Below, one piece after another: positions 50,972 through 62,885 of a DNA stretch of 64,000 nucleotides (its first letter is position 1; each line of letters begins with the position of its first letter). The notes under the pieces are model-generated. The model worked only from the letters and a program-made list of their open reading frames with translations, was not told where the DNA came from and did not search any database. Source of the stretch: Ancistrus triradiatus. Its lineage: Eukaryota > Chordata > Actinopteri > Siluriformes > Loricariidae. The position numbers and the translations under genes are program-made. The stretch is taken from NCBI GenBank assembly GCA_025084515.1, contig JAJAGP010002200.1, forward strand, positions 1 to 64,000. The letters are read 5' to 3'.

Positions 50972-51329
50972 ATCTATCTATCTATCTATCTATCTAATCT
51001 GTCCCTGTCCTGTCCTATCTTCTATCTATCTATCATCTGTCTATCTATCTATCTGTCCAGCCATCTGTCTGTTTGTCTGTCTGTCTATCGATGTCTGTCT
51101 ATCTGTCTGTCTATCTATCTATCTGTCTATCCATCTGTCTGTTTGTCTGTCTATCTATCTATCTATCTATCCATCTGTCTATCCATCTGTCTATCTATCT
51201 GTCTGTCTATCTGTCTGTCTATCTATCTATCTATCTATCTGTCTATCCATCTGTATATCTGTCTGTCTGTCTATCTGTCTGTCTATCTATCTATCTATCT
51301 ATCTGTCTATCCATCTGTATATCTGTCTG

Positions 51330-51370
<41 letters not shown>

Positions 51371-51649
51371 GTTCTGTTTGTCCTATCTTTCTGTCTGTCT
51401 ACTGTCTGTTTGTCTCTGTCCCTATCTATCTATCTGTCTGTCTGTCTAAATGTTCTGTCTGTCTATTTTATCTATCTACCCTTCTATCTTATCTATCTGT
51501 CTGTCTTTCTGTCTGTCTGTCGGTCTATCTATCTATCTATCTATCCGTCCCCTGTGGTCTGTCCTGTCCGTCTGTCTGTCTGTCTCTCTATCCTGTCTGT
51601 CTATCTGTTTCTGTTCTGTCTATCTATCTATCATCTATTATCTGTCCTG

Positions 51650-51736
<87 letters not shown>

Positions 51737-52013
51737 GTCTGTCTGTTTGTCTATCTGTCTGTCTGTCTATCTGTCTGTTTGTCTCTGTCTATCTATCTAT
51801 CTGTCTGTCTGTCTATGTCTGTCTGTCTATTTATCTATCTACCTATCTATCTATCTATCTGTCTGTCTATGTCTGTCTGTCTATCTATCTATCTATCTGT
51901 CTGTCTGTCTGTCTGTCTATGTCTGTCTGTCTATCTATCTATCTATCTATCTATCTCTCTATCTGTCTCTCTATCTGTCTCTCTATCTGTCTGTCTGTCT
52001 GTCTATCTGTCTG

Positions 52014-52064
<51 letters not shown>

Positions 52065-52191
52065 GTCTCTGTCTGTATGTCTGTCTGTCTGTCTATCTAT
52101 CTGTCTGTCTGTCTATGTCTGTCTATCTATCTATCTACCTATCTATCTATCTATCTGTCTGTCTATGTCTGTCTATCTATCTATCTATCTA

Positions 52192-52224
<33 letters not shown>

Positions 52225-52291
52225 GTCTGTCTGTCTATCTATCTATCTATCTATCTATCTGTCTGTCTGTCTGTCTGTCTATGTCTGTCTG

Positions 52292-52338
<47 letters not shown>

Positions 52339-52369
52339 GTCTGTCTGTCTATCTGTCTCTGTCTGTCTG
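50317..52369. repeat. 2-kb compound (TATC)n/(TGTC)n microsatellite
   Basis: Alternating blocks of CTAT and CTGT tetranucleotides. Part of the array (51800-52330) has a higher-order period of roughly 50-60 bp marked by CTATGTCTG. The segments 50440-51060 and 51360-51640 have frequent single-base insertions. Long apparent reading frames (SVCLSIYLS repeats) arise because the tetranucleotides contain no stop codons in these frames. Confidence 0.97.
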
Positions 52370-53143
52370 AACATGACAAGTGTGAGTTGAATTATATATT
52401 AAGCCATGATAGCACATAAAAGGAGGGGTGTGCATATTTATTTAGTCATTTATTTATTTTGTGCTTGTTTGTTTATTTACTAACCCATAATCTGGCTGCA
52501 TAAAAGGAGATCTAGATTTAGATTTATTTATTAATTTCAGAAGCCATGATCTGACATATTATCGCATGAGACTAGGGTGAATATTTATTATTTATTTTTT
52601 TATTTATTATGTATTGTGCGCCACAATTTTGGCCCATAATTTTGCTCTTTCATTCACTTTCATTTATTTAACTATTACCAGGGCATGTAAGTGGAGGGCC
52701 GTGTATAATATTTGTATGTAGGGGTTTTTTCCCACATTGTTTTCATCCCCACTTTGTCCTGGTCAGGGTCGAGCCATTGCCTATCCTCAGAGAACACAGT
52801 GCCTCGGACAGCTCACCAGGTCATCGCAGTGCTCGGTAGGGGTCGGTGTTGCAGCGACCGACCTCTCTTTCCTCAGACCCAGCTCATTGTGGTTGGAAAA
52901 CAGTACCGAGACTCAAACTTGGGTCCCTGCAATGATAGGCTATCGTGTGAGACTCCTGCAAAATCCCGAGCACCTGTATTTATTGATTTACTTATTTAAA
53001 TAAGTATTGACTGGTTGGTTTATTTAATTAAGACATTATCTAGGCGTGTAAGAAGAGTGGGGTGTAAACTGCTTGACACCAAAAGTTCTCAAGTCAGTTC
53101 GTCCTTGGAGCGACATCAGGCTGTGTGTGAGGAGGAACGAGAA

Positions 53144-53145
<2 letters not shown>
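52370..53145. other. Intergenic, possible old SINE-like piece
   Basis: Near 52905-52960 an inverse B-box-like motif (ACTCAAACTTGGGTCCC) is followed by TATCGTGTGAGACTCC, reminiscent of a tRNA-derived head. Otherwise AT-rich with TTTATTTATT words. Confidence 0.35.

Positions 53146-53218
<73 letters not shown>
53146..53218. repeat. (CA)n microsatellite
   Basis: About 36 uninterrupted CA units. Confidence 0.97.
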
Positions 53219-53220
<2 letters not shown>

Positions 53221-54100
53221 CTTGGTAAACTTGGTAGGGAATTTCCATTGGCATAATGTTTACTGTAGCTTATTAACTCCTTATTAACACTGAACCCCAG
53301 GGGTGTTTCTAGACTACTTATCAAACTGGGGCACACAGATTTTAGAGGGGCACAGCTGTACCTCTGCTTGCCAGTCAGTCATAGGGGCACAACAGTGCAT
53401 AAAATTAAACCTGTTAAACACTAAATAGATGAAGTGATTTAACACTAAAAGTGGGTGTTACTCTACCATGGATGAGAAATAAACAACAGATGAACACTCA
53501 ATATTTTTATTAATTGTATTCTTTTTGTTTATGCTAACATAACTGATGCCTTTACAAGTTTAATGAATGTCTTTTCTTTGTACTTTTGTGCTTTTATATG
53601 TACTTTTGGCAGGTTATATGGTTGTAAGACCTGCAGCATGGATGACTTTCTTTTAAACATTTGCCGATGTCCGTTAGTCATTGCGAAAACATGAAAGAAA
53701 CTGGCTCTGACTGAAGACATTAGCCACTCAAGCTTTTGGAAAGAGGATTTGGCATTATGGGAAGTGTAGTGCCTTGTAGTGAATTTGCGTGGCATGTTCT
53801 GTAGTTATGCTCAGCAATCCAGAATAAAATTGTGTTTTTATCGCCATGGCTTTAGTGGTTCACAGAAACATCTCACTGGGACATGTGCACTATTAAAGTG
53901 CACATGTATATGCTCCTGCCTAACGCTAACACTACCCTTATAACCTAAAGCAAATCTTTATGCTCTTTGTATATATAAAAGTTGCCATTATTGTAAGAAA
54001 AATAAAAATGTTAAAATTTCCCTTTTATTTCCCATGTGAAAATCTCATATCTTTCGATCGTTGCTGGAAATATGGTTCTCACAATGATATATAAGCTTGG

Positions 54101-54102
<2 letters not shown>
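53219..54102. other. Intergenic, nothing recognised
   Basis: GGGGCACA-rich patch near 53325-53400 may be an old DNA transposon remnant; no gene. Confidence 0.35.

Positions 54103-54171
<69 letters not shown>
54103..54171. repeat. (CA)n microsatellite
   Basis: About 34 uninterrupted CA units immediately upstream of a CpG-rich segment. Confidence 0.97.
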
Positions 54172-54172
<1 letters not shown>

Positions 54173-54538
54173 GCTGTATCCTCCAGCTGCGCTTATCAGA
54201 GCTCCGGGACCTGTGGCTGTGGATAGCAGTGTGAGACTAATCCAGATCTGCGCGGTGTTAATGCGCATCTTCTGTGAGCGCACGCTGAGCGCAACATTAC
54301 GCGCGTCCTCGTGCCCTCCCAACATCTGGATTGACGCCGATGTTCAGTCGGAGAGAAGCAGGAATCGGCACAGCGCAGCGCCATCCGGGCCGGGTTCAAC
54401 TATGCTGAGATCGAGGAGGATTTCGGACCAGGTTTTCTTTTAATCTGATGGATTAAAGCCGCGGAGATCCGGAGCTCAAGAGCGAGAGAAAGAGAGCGAG
54501 AAAGAGAGAGAGAGCATCCAGACGGAGCGGCGCAGCAG
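54172..54538 (+). promoter_or_regulatory. CpG-rich candidate promoter and first exon of a plus-strand gene
   Basis: It stands out in CpG density (GCGCAACATTACGCGCG, GGCGCAGCAG, CCGCGGAG). It ends with a purine GAGAGA tract and CGCAGCAG|GTACAC, a consensus splice donor at 54538/54539. A short upstream ORF (MLRSRRISDQVFF) occurs at about 54402. No extended coding sequence is seen, as expected for a 5' UTR exon. The downstream gene would lie beyond the window or after a long intron. Confidence 0.5.
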
Positions 54539-54539
54539 G

Positions 54540-55195
54540 TACACATTTAATCCAAATGCTACCTCTGAACAATGTTATATCAATTAATACAATCGTACGC
54601 ACCTTCAGCACTTCTTTTAGACTCCTGAAGTCAGTATTACTGGGAAGCTCAGACTTCTAGTCTTGAATCAACTCCTAACATTGGTAAAGTACTGACTTAA
54701 GCCAAAAGCAGTAATTAAATGGACTTAAATTCCACTTCATTAACACCTCAAACTAAGCGATTCAAATCAAATTGCATTAAGGTGCCTTTAATGAGAAATT
54801 AGACCTCCTTAATTTCCATGTAAACTGATTGGCACGGCACTTTAATGGACGCTTCTTTAAATGTATGTGTGCAAAAACTACAACTTTAAGGTGGAAAAAC
54901 GAAAAGGGCCAAAAGTATCCACAGTACTCAAAACGTCATTGGAAATGACAGAGAGACAAACGTGTGACAAATAGGCTACTGATCACCTCCGAATGTCACG
55001 CTGCGTCTCGGGTCTGCTTACACCTGGCTTTTCGTGTGGATGGGTGAGATCCAAAAACGCATGTTATTAATGCAGTGTGCTGACCAAACATGGAGAGAAT
55101 TAATCCTGGTGTATTTTGACCAGCTGTGCTTGCCTTGGCTTTAGTGCAAACAATTCCAGTACTGTAGAGGAGGACACACAAACTGCGAGTAAATC
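54540..55195. other. Putative first intron, anonymous
   Basis: AT-rich with no repeats recognised. If the CpG segment is a first exon, this and the rest of the window to the right would be its first intron. Confidence 0.35.
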
Positions 55196-55693
55196 CGGTA
55201 ATTAATTGGGGAATGAATAATTCTATATAAATATGTCAAATGGTGGTGAAAGAGCACATGGATAGTATTACGCAAAGAAGTTTTTAGACTGTGAGTTCAA
55301 TGAGAGGTAGATAGATAGATAGATAGATAGACAAAAGTATTGGGACACCTACACATTACAGCTGCAGGAGTTTTTATGTCATCCCATTCTAAATCCTCTT
55401 CTGGGAAAGCCTTGTACAACATTTTGGACTGTGTCTGTGGGAATCTTTGCCCATTCATCCAGACTAGCATTTGTGAGATCAGACACTGATTTGGGTAAGA
55501 GAGCCTGGCTTTCAATCTCCATTTAGGTTCATCCTAAAGGTGCTCGATGCGGGTGAATCTGGTGATTAAAGGGGAAATGAATAATTGTAAATGAATGTAT
55601 TGTTTGGTGGTCAAAGAGCACATGGATAGTATTACGCAAAGACACTTTTAAACCTGGTAATTAACTGTGAGTTGAAATGAGAGGTAGATAAAT

Positions 55694-55724
<31 letters not shown>

Positions 55725-55930
55725 GGACAAAACTATTGATACACAAACACATCACAGCTGCAGGAGTTTTTATGGCATCCCATTCTAAATTCTCTTCTGG
55801 GAAAGCCATGTACAACATTTTATACTGTGTCTGTGGGAATCTTTGCCCATTCATCCAGAAGAGCATTTGTGAGATCAGACACTGATTTGGGTAACAGAGT
55901 CTGGCTTTCAATCTCCATTTTGGTTCATCC
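55196..55930. repeat. Tandem duplication of a unit of about 365 bp with GATA repeats and Tc1-like end
   Basis: The block starting GGTAATTAATTGGGGAATG (55196) is repeated from about 55558 (GGTGATTAAAGGGGAAATG). Shared parts are AGAGCACATGGATAGTATTA, GAGAGGTAGATA with a (GATA)n run, ACAAAAGTATTGGGACACC-like sequence and GCAGGAGTTTTTATG. The second copy runs on into 55970. Confidence 0.85.
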
Positions 55931-56407
55931 TGAAGGTGCGCATATGGGCTGATGAGGTCAGGATTCTGTGTGGGCCAGTCAGGTTCCTCCACATCCTGAG
56001 TAAACCCACACGAACACAGGAAGGACCCAGGTTGCCCCCCCGGGATCAAACCCAAGACCTTCTTGTTGTGAGGCGACAGTGCGAGCCACTGTGCTGCTCC
56101 TAAACGTTCCACGTTGCAATAATACCACTTAGGGTTGAATACCTAATAGAATACCTAAGAGGCAAGACATTTCATGAACTGACTTGTTGCAACCGTGGCA
56201 TCCTATTACAGTACCATGCTCAAATTCAGTGGTGCTTTAGAACGACCCATTCTTTCAGAAATGTCTGTAAAAACACATTGGTGCTTGATTTCATACACCC
56301 TGTGGCAATGTGACTGCATGGAACACCTGAATTCAATGATTATGAAGTGTGTCCCAATACTTTTATCCATATAGTGTAGATAGACAGATAGATAGATAGA
56401 TAGATAA
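55931..56407. mobile_element. Tc1-like remnant with SINE-like insertion and GATA run
   Basis: The right end GTGTGTCCCAATACTTTTAT (56348) is the inverse of the ACAAAAGTATTGGGACACC motif at 55331 and 55729, so the three delimit a degenerate Tc1-type element. At 56038-56095, CGGGATCAAACCCAAGACCT and TGTGAGGCGACAGTGCGAGC match a common fish tRNA-like repeat. A GATA run closes it at 56381-56407. Confidence 0.55.
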
Positions 56408-56821
56408 CTTTACATTCAACACACAGTAAGGTTTATATGAGGTGTGGGGGAAAAGACAATCTCATGGTACTCTTTCCAATAGTTTGCTTGCATGGAGGTG
56501 GAGTTGTAGACTGGAGATTTGGTGATCCCAAAATTGTAGCGTTTTGCCTCCTTTCTGTGTTTGGGGTAAAATATAGCTGTGTCCTTTTCTCGGCAGCTTC
56601 CTTACTTCTCTGGTGGTGCATAGACATTTTTATAGCCATCACCTGATGTATGAAGGTCAAAATGCTTTTGTGTGTGCTGTAATCTGCCTCATATCAATGA
56701 ATGACTAAAGGAATGTGACATACCATCTCATAGCATTAAAATACTGTTTGACATTTCTCTAAAGAGTCAGGTGAACATAAAGTAACATATACAAGGGAAC
56801 ATGTCTCTAAAAACAAACTAC
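56408..56821. other. Intergenic sequence
   Basis: No recognised feature. Confidence 0.35.
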
Positions 56822-58620
56822 TTTCCCATCAGGGATTAATAAAGTGTGTTTTGTTTGTCTTGTCTCAGTGCCTTGTACTGTCATTTTTGTTTTGCTTTGT
56901 CTTGTTCATGTTTTGTCATGTCTTGCAATGTCGTGTCTTATCTGTTTGGTCTTGTCTTGCATTATTTTATTTGTCTTGTTTTTATCTTAACTGTCTTGTC
57001 TTATCGATTTTGTCTTAAATGTCTAGTTTTGTCTTATATTAGCTGTCTTAACTGTTTTGTCTTGCTTTATCTGCTTTGTCTTTTCTTGCCTGTCTTGTCT
57101 TAGCTTATATGTTTTGTTTTGTCTTATGTTAAATGGTTTTGTTTTGTCTTATGTTAAATGGTTTTGTTTTGTCTTATGTTAAATGTTTTGTTTTGTCTTA
57201 TATTAAATGTTTTGTTTTGTCTTATGTTAAATGGTTTTGTTTTGTCTTATGTTAAATGGTTTTGTTTTGTCTTATGTTAAATGTTTTGTTTTGTCTTATG
57301 TTAAATGTTTTGTTTCGTCTTATGTTAAATGGTTTTGTTTTGTCTTATGTTATGTGTTCTGTTTTGTCTTATATTAAATGTTTTGTTTTGTCTTATGTTA
57401 AATGTTTTTGTTTGTTCTTTATGTTTAAACGTTTTGTTTTGTCTTAGTTATGTGTTCTGTTTTGTCTTATATTAAATGTTTTGTTTTGTCTTTATATTAA
57501 ATGTTTTGTTTTTGGTCTTATGTTAAATGTTTTTGTTTTGTCTTATATTAAATGTTTTTGTTTTATTTGTCTTATATTAAATGTTCTGTTTTGTCTTATT
57601 GTTAAAATGTTTTGTTTTGTCTTATGTTATGTGTTTTTGTTTGTCTTACGTTAAATGTTTTGTTTAGGTCTTACGTTTAAATGTTTTGTTTTGGTCTTAC
57701 GTTAAATGTTTTGTTTTGTTTTACGTTAAATGTTTGGTTTCGTCTTATGTTAAATGTTTTTGTTTTTGTCTTACGTTAAATGTTTTGTTTGTCTTATATT
57801 AGATGTTTTTGTTTCGTCTTATATTAAATGTTTTGTTTCGTCTTTATGTTAAATGATTTGTTTTGTCTGATTATTAAATGTTTTGTTTTGTCTATATTAA
57901 ATGTTTTGTTTTTGTCTTATGTTATGGTGTATTGTTTTGTCTTATATTAAAATGTTTTGTTTGTTCTTCTGTTATGTGTTCTGTTGTGTTCTTATATTAA
58001 ATATTTTGTTTTGTCTTATATTAAATGTTTGTTTGTCTTATGTTAATGTGTTTTTTGTTTTGTCTATATTAAACTGTTTTGTTTGTATTATATTAAATGT
58101 CGTGTCGTATGTTAAATGTTTTGTTTTGTCTTATATTAGATGTTTTGTTTCGTCTTATGTTAAATGTTTTTGTTTCGTCTTATGTTAAATGTTTTGTTTT
58201 GTCTTATATTAAATGTTTTGTTTTGTCTTATGTTATGTGTTCTGTTTTGTCTTATATTAAATGTTTTGTTTTGTCTTATGTTATGTGTTCTGTTTTGTCT
58301 TATATTAAATATTTTGTTTTGTCTTATATTAAATGTTTTGTTTTGTCTTATGTTAAATGTTTTTGTTGTCTTATATTAAATGTTTTTGTTTTGTCTTATA
58401 TTAAATGTTCTGTTTTGTCTTATGTTAAATGTTTTGTTTTGTCTTATATTAAATGTTTTGTTTTGTCTTATATTAAATGTTCTGTTTCGTCTTATGTTAA
58501 ATGTTTTGTTTTGTCTTATGTTAAATGTTTTGTTTTGTCTTATGTTATGTGTTTTGTTTTGTCTTACATTAAATGTTTTGCTTTGCCTTATTTGTTTTGT
58601 CTTGTCTTAACTGTTTTGTT
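56822..58620. repeat. LINE-type 3' terminus followed by 1.5-kb minisatellite
   Basis: CCATCAGGGATTAATAAAGT (56827) looks like a LINE 3' end and runs into TTTTGTTTGTCTTG words. From about 57110 this becomes a tandem array of TTAAATGTTTTGTTTTGTCT-type units of 24-27 bp. Units differ in ATG versus ATA and in added T or G. Apparent proteins of CLMLNVLF repeats are artefacts of the array. Confidence 0.9.
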
Positions 58621-59009
58621 TTACTTTATCTTATCCTTTCTGTCTTGTGCTATCTTACCTGTTTTGCCATTCCTCATGTGTTTTGTTTCGTCTTGCTTTA
58701 CCCTTTCTGTCTTGTCTTATTTTAACTGTTGTGTCTTGCCTTATATGTTTAGTGTTGTATTACTTATTTTGTCTTTACTTAACTGTCTTTTCTTATCTTA
58801 AATGTTTTGTTTTGTCTTATCTTAACTGCATTGTCTTATCTTAAATGTTTGTTTTTGTCTTATCTTAACTGTTTTGTCTTATGTTGACTGCCTTGTCTTG
58901 CCTTATCTTTTTTGGCTTGTCTAATCATAGCTAGTTTTATCTTATCTCAGGGATGTCACTAGGTGTGATTTTTCATGTCTCTAAATGCCCCCAGAACCCC
59001 CACCCCGCA

Positions 59010-59012
<3 letters not shown>
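58621..59012. repeat. Degraded TTTTGTCTTA-rich sequence
   Basis: Irregular CTGTCTTGTCTTA and TTTTGTCTTATCTTA words continue the minisatellite vocabulary without strict periodicity to about 58950. A short unique stretch follows. Confidence 0.7.
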
Positions 59013-59053
<41 letters not shown>

Positions 59054-59064
59054 CACACACACAC
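59013..59064. repeat. (CA)n microsatellite
   Basis: CA repeat with one CG interruption near 59047. Confidence 0.95.
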
Positions 59065-59606
59065 TCAAAACCAGTGCCTTTTTAGTTTCCATTTACATAG
59101 TTTCAATCATTTTTTTTGAATCATCTGTGCTTTTGCTTCTGGAAGTGCAGCATACAATATACTATAACTACATTATTTGGGTCTGAAAGCTATACAGATT
59201 TGTGACTTTGTGCCATACATCAGAGCTTTGTGTCAAAGTGCAATGCACTTTCAGTTTAAGCTCCATTTTTTTTTTAAATGATGGCTTTGATTAAGGTTTG
59301 ATACCTTGTTTAGGGAATGCTTCAAGAAGGGTTTCAGTTTGCTGTGTTGTTTCGAGTTGCCTATGAATATGGCTATATTAATCTCACAATGCCTAACATC
59401 CAGGACTGTGCAATAACAGAATGCAAATATTCAGAACAAGCTTAAGTATTTTGGTATGTATTCAGTCAAAAGTTTATTGAAATTTTTTTTGAATGTATTT
59501 GAAATTAATTGTAGTAATATTTTAGTATTTTAAATATTTTTATGTTTTATTTTTAATAAATTAATAAAGTGGGGTCTTCACCCTCTTGTTCTCATTTGTA
59601 GTGAGA
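59065..59606. other. AT-rich anonymous sequence
   Basis: No coding or element signature. Confidence 0.4.
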
Positions 59607-60320
59607 CAGTGGTGCTTAAAAGATTGTGACACCTTTAAACTGTAACCCCTCTAACCTAACACACCATCTGATTTTCACACAAGTCCAAAAAGTAGATGAA
59701 TAGAAGCCAGTTAAATACATGAGATAAACATATTATACTTGATCATTTTATTTATTGAGGAAAATGATCCAATGTTATGTCCTTGAGTGGCAAAAGGATG
59801 TCAACCTGCATCTGGAGCAGGAATTCTTGTCATAATGAATGGCATAAAGAACAATGAATTCTGAATTATACAAGCAAATTCTAATGCAAACTGTCAAGAC
59901 AATTGACATTGAACTGAATCTCAAGAGAATGTGGATCATGCAGCACAACCTTAAACTCATAAGTCAGTAGTCAATACTATAACACTAAGTTAATGTTTTG
60001 GAGTGGCCAAGTCAAAGTCCTGATCATAATCCAATAGAAATGTTTTGGAAGCAGTTCAGCTGAAGCTGTTCTGTACGGAGGAATGGGCGAAAATTCCTCC
60101 AAGCCGGTGTGCAGGACTGATCAACAGCTACAGGAAACGTTTAGCTGCAGTTATTGCTGCACAAGATATATAATATTTGCAATATTAATATTCTCCTATG
60201 TTTGTCTTATTTGTTTATTTAGGTTCTCTTTAACTACTTTTAGAATGGTGATGTTTTTGGTCATATTTATGCAGAAATAAAGAAAATCCTAAAAGGTTCT
60301 CAGTCCTTCAAGCACCACTG
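59607..60320 (+). mobile_element. Tc1-like family A, short deletion derivative
   Basis: Ends CAGTGGTGCTTAAAAGATTG and inverse TTCAAGCACCACTG. The interior retains pieces of the transposase 3' part (GGAGTGGCCAAGTCAAAGTC, CCTCCAAGCCGGTGTGCAGG) but no frame. It is the most decayed copy of the family here. Confidence 0.8.
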
Positions 60321-61093
60321 TATGTATGAACATTATGCAGGCAGTATGTTGTGCATCATGGAACTCGGTCTCACAACTATTTATTATTTATTACAGTTTT
60401 ACAATATGTATAGGCCTGTGAGTGAACATTTCTAAGGAGGCATATTCCATAACTCTCCACCATTACTCTGTTGAAATCAAAATAATTATGTTTTCTTCAT
60501 TGTTTTTTATTTCGTACTGACGATTTAGCACGTCGTGGTCTGACCATACGAACACGTTCAAACATTGCATGAATCAATTATAAAAGCAGCATGACCCATG
60601 CTCAGCGAACAGCATTATGAGCGCTCTTAACTTCCAGAAAGAAAAGCAGCCTTCTACCCACATTAGGGTTTGAACCATCTATTATTAAAATTTATTTGAG
60701 GTTACGTTTAAAAATGGAACACGCTTTCAAGAAGGTCTTTATTTAACATTGATTAAGTCCACATTGTAGATAGGAAATTTCCTTTGTAGAGGCAGCATCT
60801 CCAGCAAAGCACAGAGAAGATTTTGCCAGTATAGTTGTTTCCAGACCAAAGCAGCTTTTGAAAAATGGTGTAATAAAGCCCCTAAACACAGGCGACCGTT
60901 GCACCATTTTATTATCTGTGTATTTTAACATATTTAGAGAAAGAGAAAGTACATAGCATTGTTTGGTTTAAGTATCTAATACAAACTAGAGAGAGATCTA
61001 CTGCCTTCCACTTTTACCAAATACTCATTTAAAAAAATGCATATCACATAATGAACAGACATTTTGCAGTCATTTAAAAAAAATACCTTAAGA
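60321..61093. other. Anonymous intergenic or intronic sequence
   Basis: No recognisable repeat or gene. Confidence 0.35.
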
Positions 61094-61570
61094 CAGTGGT
61101 TCCCAACCTTTTTTCCTTGGAGCCCCCCTACGAGTTTCTAAGAAAACCTGTGCTCATCGACCTCCCGTCACCGTCACCCCCCAACCACCCTAGGGGTCCA
61201 CATATACGCAGACCAAAAGAATAATGTGATTCATTGAAAATCTTTATTGGCAAAAATAAACATAAATTAAAGCTTTTTTTCTGTTTCTCTTGGTTTACAT
61301 TATATACCCCCCCCCCCTCGTTTTGAGTCCTTTTCTCTTTTCAAGATGGCTAAACATTTAGCTAATATCAAACATAAGCTTGTTAAATATCTTTTTATGT
61401 CATTTTAAATACAGATTGTATTGCAGTGAGTGTGTTGTTTTAATTTTATTTAACATGTGCAAATTGTATTTTGGCAAACTCAGAGCAGACAAAGCCTAGG
61501 GCGACCACTTTGATGTTTGGTGTCCCCCTAACGGTGGCCCAGACCCCAGGTTATGGCCCTAAAAACTGAA
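61094..61570. mobile_element. Possible hAT-type remnant
   Basis: Starts CAGTGGTTCCCAACCTTTTT, the classic end of hAT-type non-autonomous elements. A related inverse-sense stretch near 61530 (GGTGGCCCAGACCCCAGGTT) may be its other end. The 8-bp target duplication was not confirmed. Confidence 0.45.
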
Positions 61571-62885
61571 GAAAAGTGAAGAATGTTCATAAGCCACCAG
61601 TAACATCTTTGTCTTATCTTAGTTTATCTTATCTGTCATGTCTTGTTGTATCAGGGGGTTTTAGGACCCAAGTGCTGTGAGCTCCTGATGGAAGAGACCA
61701 ACCAAAAAGTTAATATAAATGAAAAGGGATAAATGAAAGTGTGTTGGGGGAATGCGCCCACACACACATACAGAAAAAGGGAGGAAAATCCAGCTGCGCC
61801 TGGATGGGTGGTGGCTGGGGAATCGAACCCTGATCGCTGGCGTCAGGTGCGGTAAGCTGGCACTACGCAGTGGTTTGGGGTAATGTGGAAGAAAGGGAGA
61901 TTATAAGGGCCACACAAGCCTTGTCTTGTTTTATTTTATTATATTATGTTTTATGTGCCAAAATTGTGATACATGTAGTTAAAAGAAACATTTTGCTTAC
62001 TTTTAGTATACTTTGTCTTAAATTAAAGGTTAGAGTTCTTTCACATTTTCAGCGAGATTCAACTGATTAACCATAAATACATTTCAAGATTTATTCCATT
62101 CAATTTGACCAAGCCAAGAGATGCCACTAATTCTGTAGTATTATGGATCATAGGTGTTTTTAGCCCACCTTTTTAAAATTGAGTCCCAGCACCCCTAAAA
62201 ACAGTAAAAAAAAAGCCATTTTGCTGAAAAAAAAATGCTAAAAACACAGAAAGTATATACAATAGTTTAAGTGTAAGCAGTCCCCCTTTGCCTTGCGAAT
62301 GGTATGATCCAAGTGATGGCTTTGTGGCTCACAAGCTCAGCATTACAGGTTGGTGTCTTTCCAGTCACACCGTTTCCCTGCCCAAGAAGTCAGATGTTCT
62401 TCTTTCACAAGTGTGGGAATGACAGTCCATAATTGTGTTAAAATGTACAGGGTTTTTTGTTTAAATGGTCTCACTAGGTGCTTAACACCCCTAAAGCTCT
62501 GATCCTAGAATCGCCCCTGCTAAGGATAGAAATATCTGACATTTTTTACCTTATGGGGCATAGATGTAGTTTTTGGGGGAATTTGGAAGGAGTGAAAAGT
62601 CCTCCCCCAAATAATTCCTGCTCACAGCATCCTTGTAATTTTGTCTGGCTGTTAGATTTGGCTGAAATTATTATTATTATTTTTTAATCATGTTACCTTT
62701 AAACTAATTATGTTTGGGTACTTTGGAGACATAAATGCTCTGCTCACACCGGTACGGGCAAAAGGACGCTACATTCACGACTACAGAGCGAGAGCTGTAA
62801 GAGAGACTGTTAAAGAGTCTTACAGATAAAAAGGTAGTGTCTAGATGGGATTAGTGCACTGTGTAAATAAAGCACTTTGGGTTGC
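61571..62885. other. Anonymous sequence with a SINE-like trace
   Basis: Near 61820, GGGGAATCGAACCCTGATCG resembles an inverse tRNA B box. The remaining 1.2 kb shows no gene. Confidence 0.35.

Noticed and set aside
50317..52369. CRISPR-like array
   Set aside because: Short regular repeats but no spacers; simple microsatellite in a vertebrate genome.
50247..52419. Very long plus-strand reading frames (up to about 450 codons) of SVCLSIYLS repeats
   Set aside because: They are the three-frame translation of a TATC/TGTC microsatellite, which simply lacks stop codons in those frames.
54036..54443. 135-codon plus-strand ORF across the CA repeat and CpG segment
   Set aside because: Much of it is a (TH)n translation of the CA repeat; the remaining part has no domain and more likely is 5' UTR.
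56846..58801. Apparent proteins rich in CLMLNVLF and CFVLSY repeats
   Set aside because: Translation of the 24-27-bp minisatellite; the pattern appears in several frames and has no start context or splice sites.
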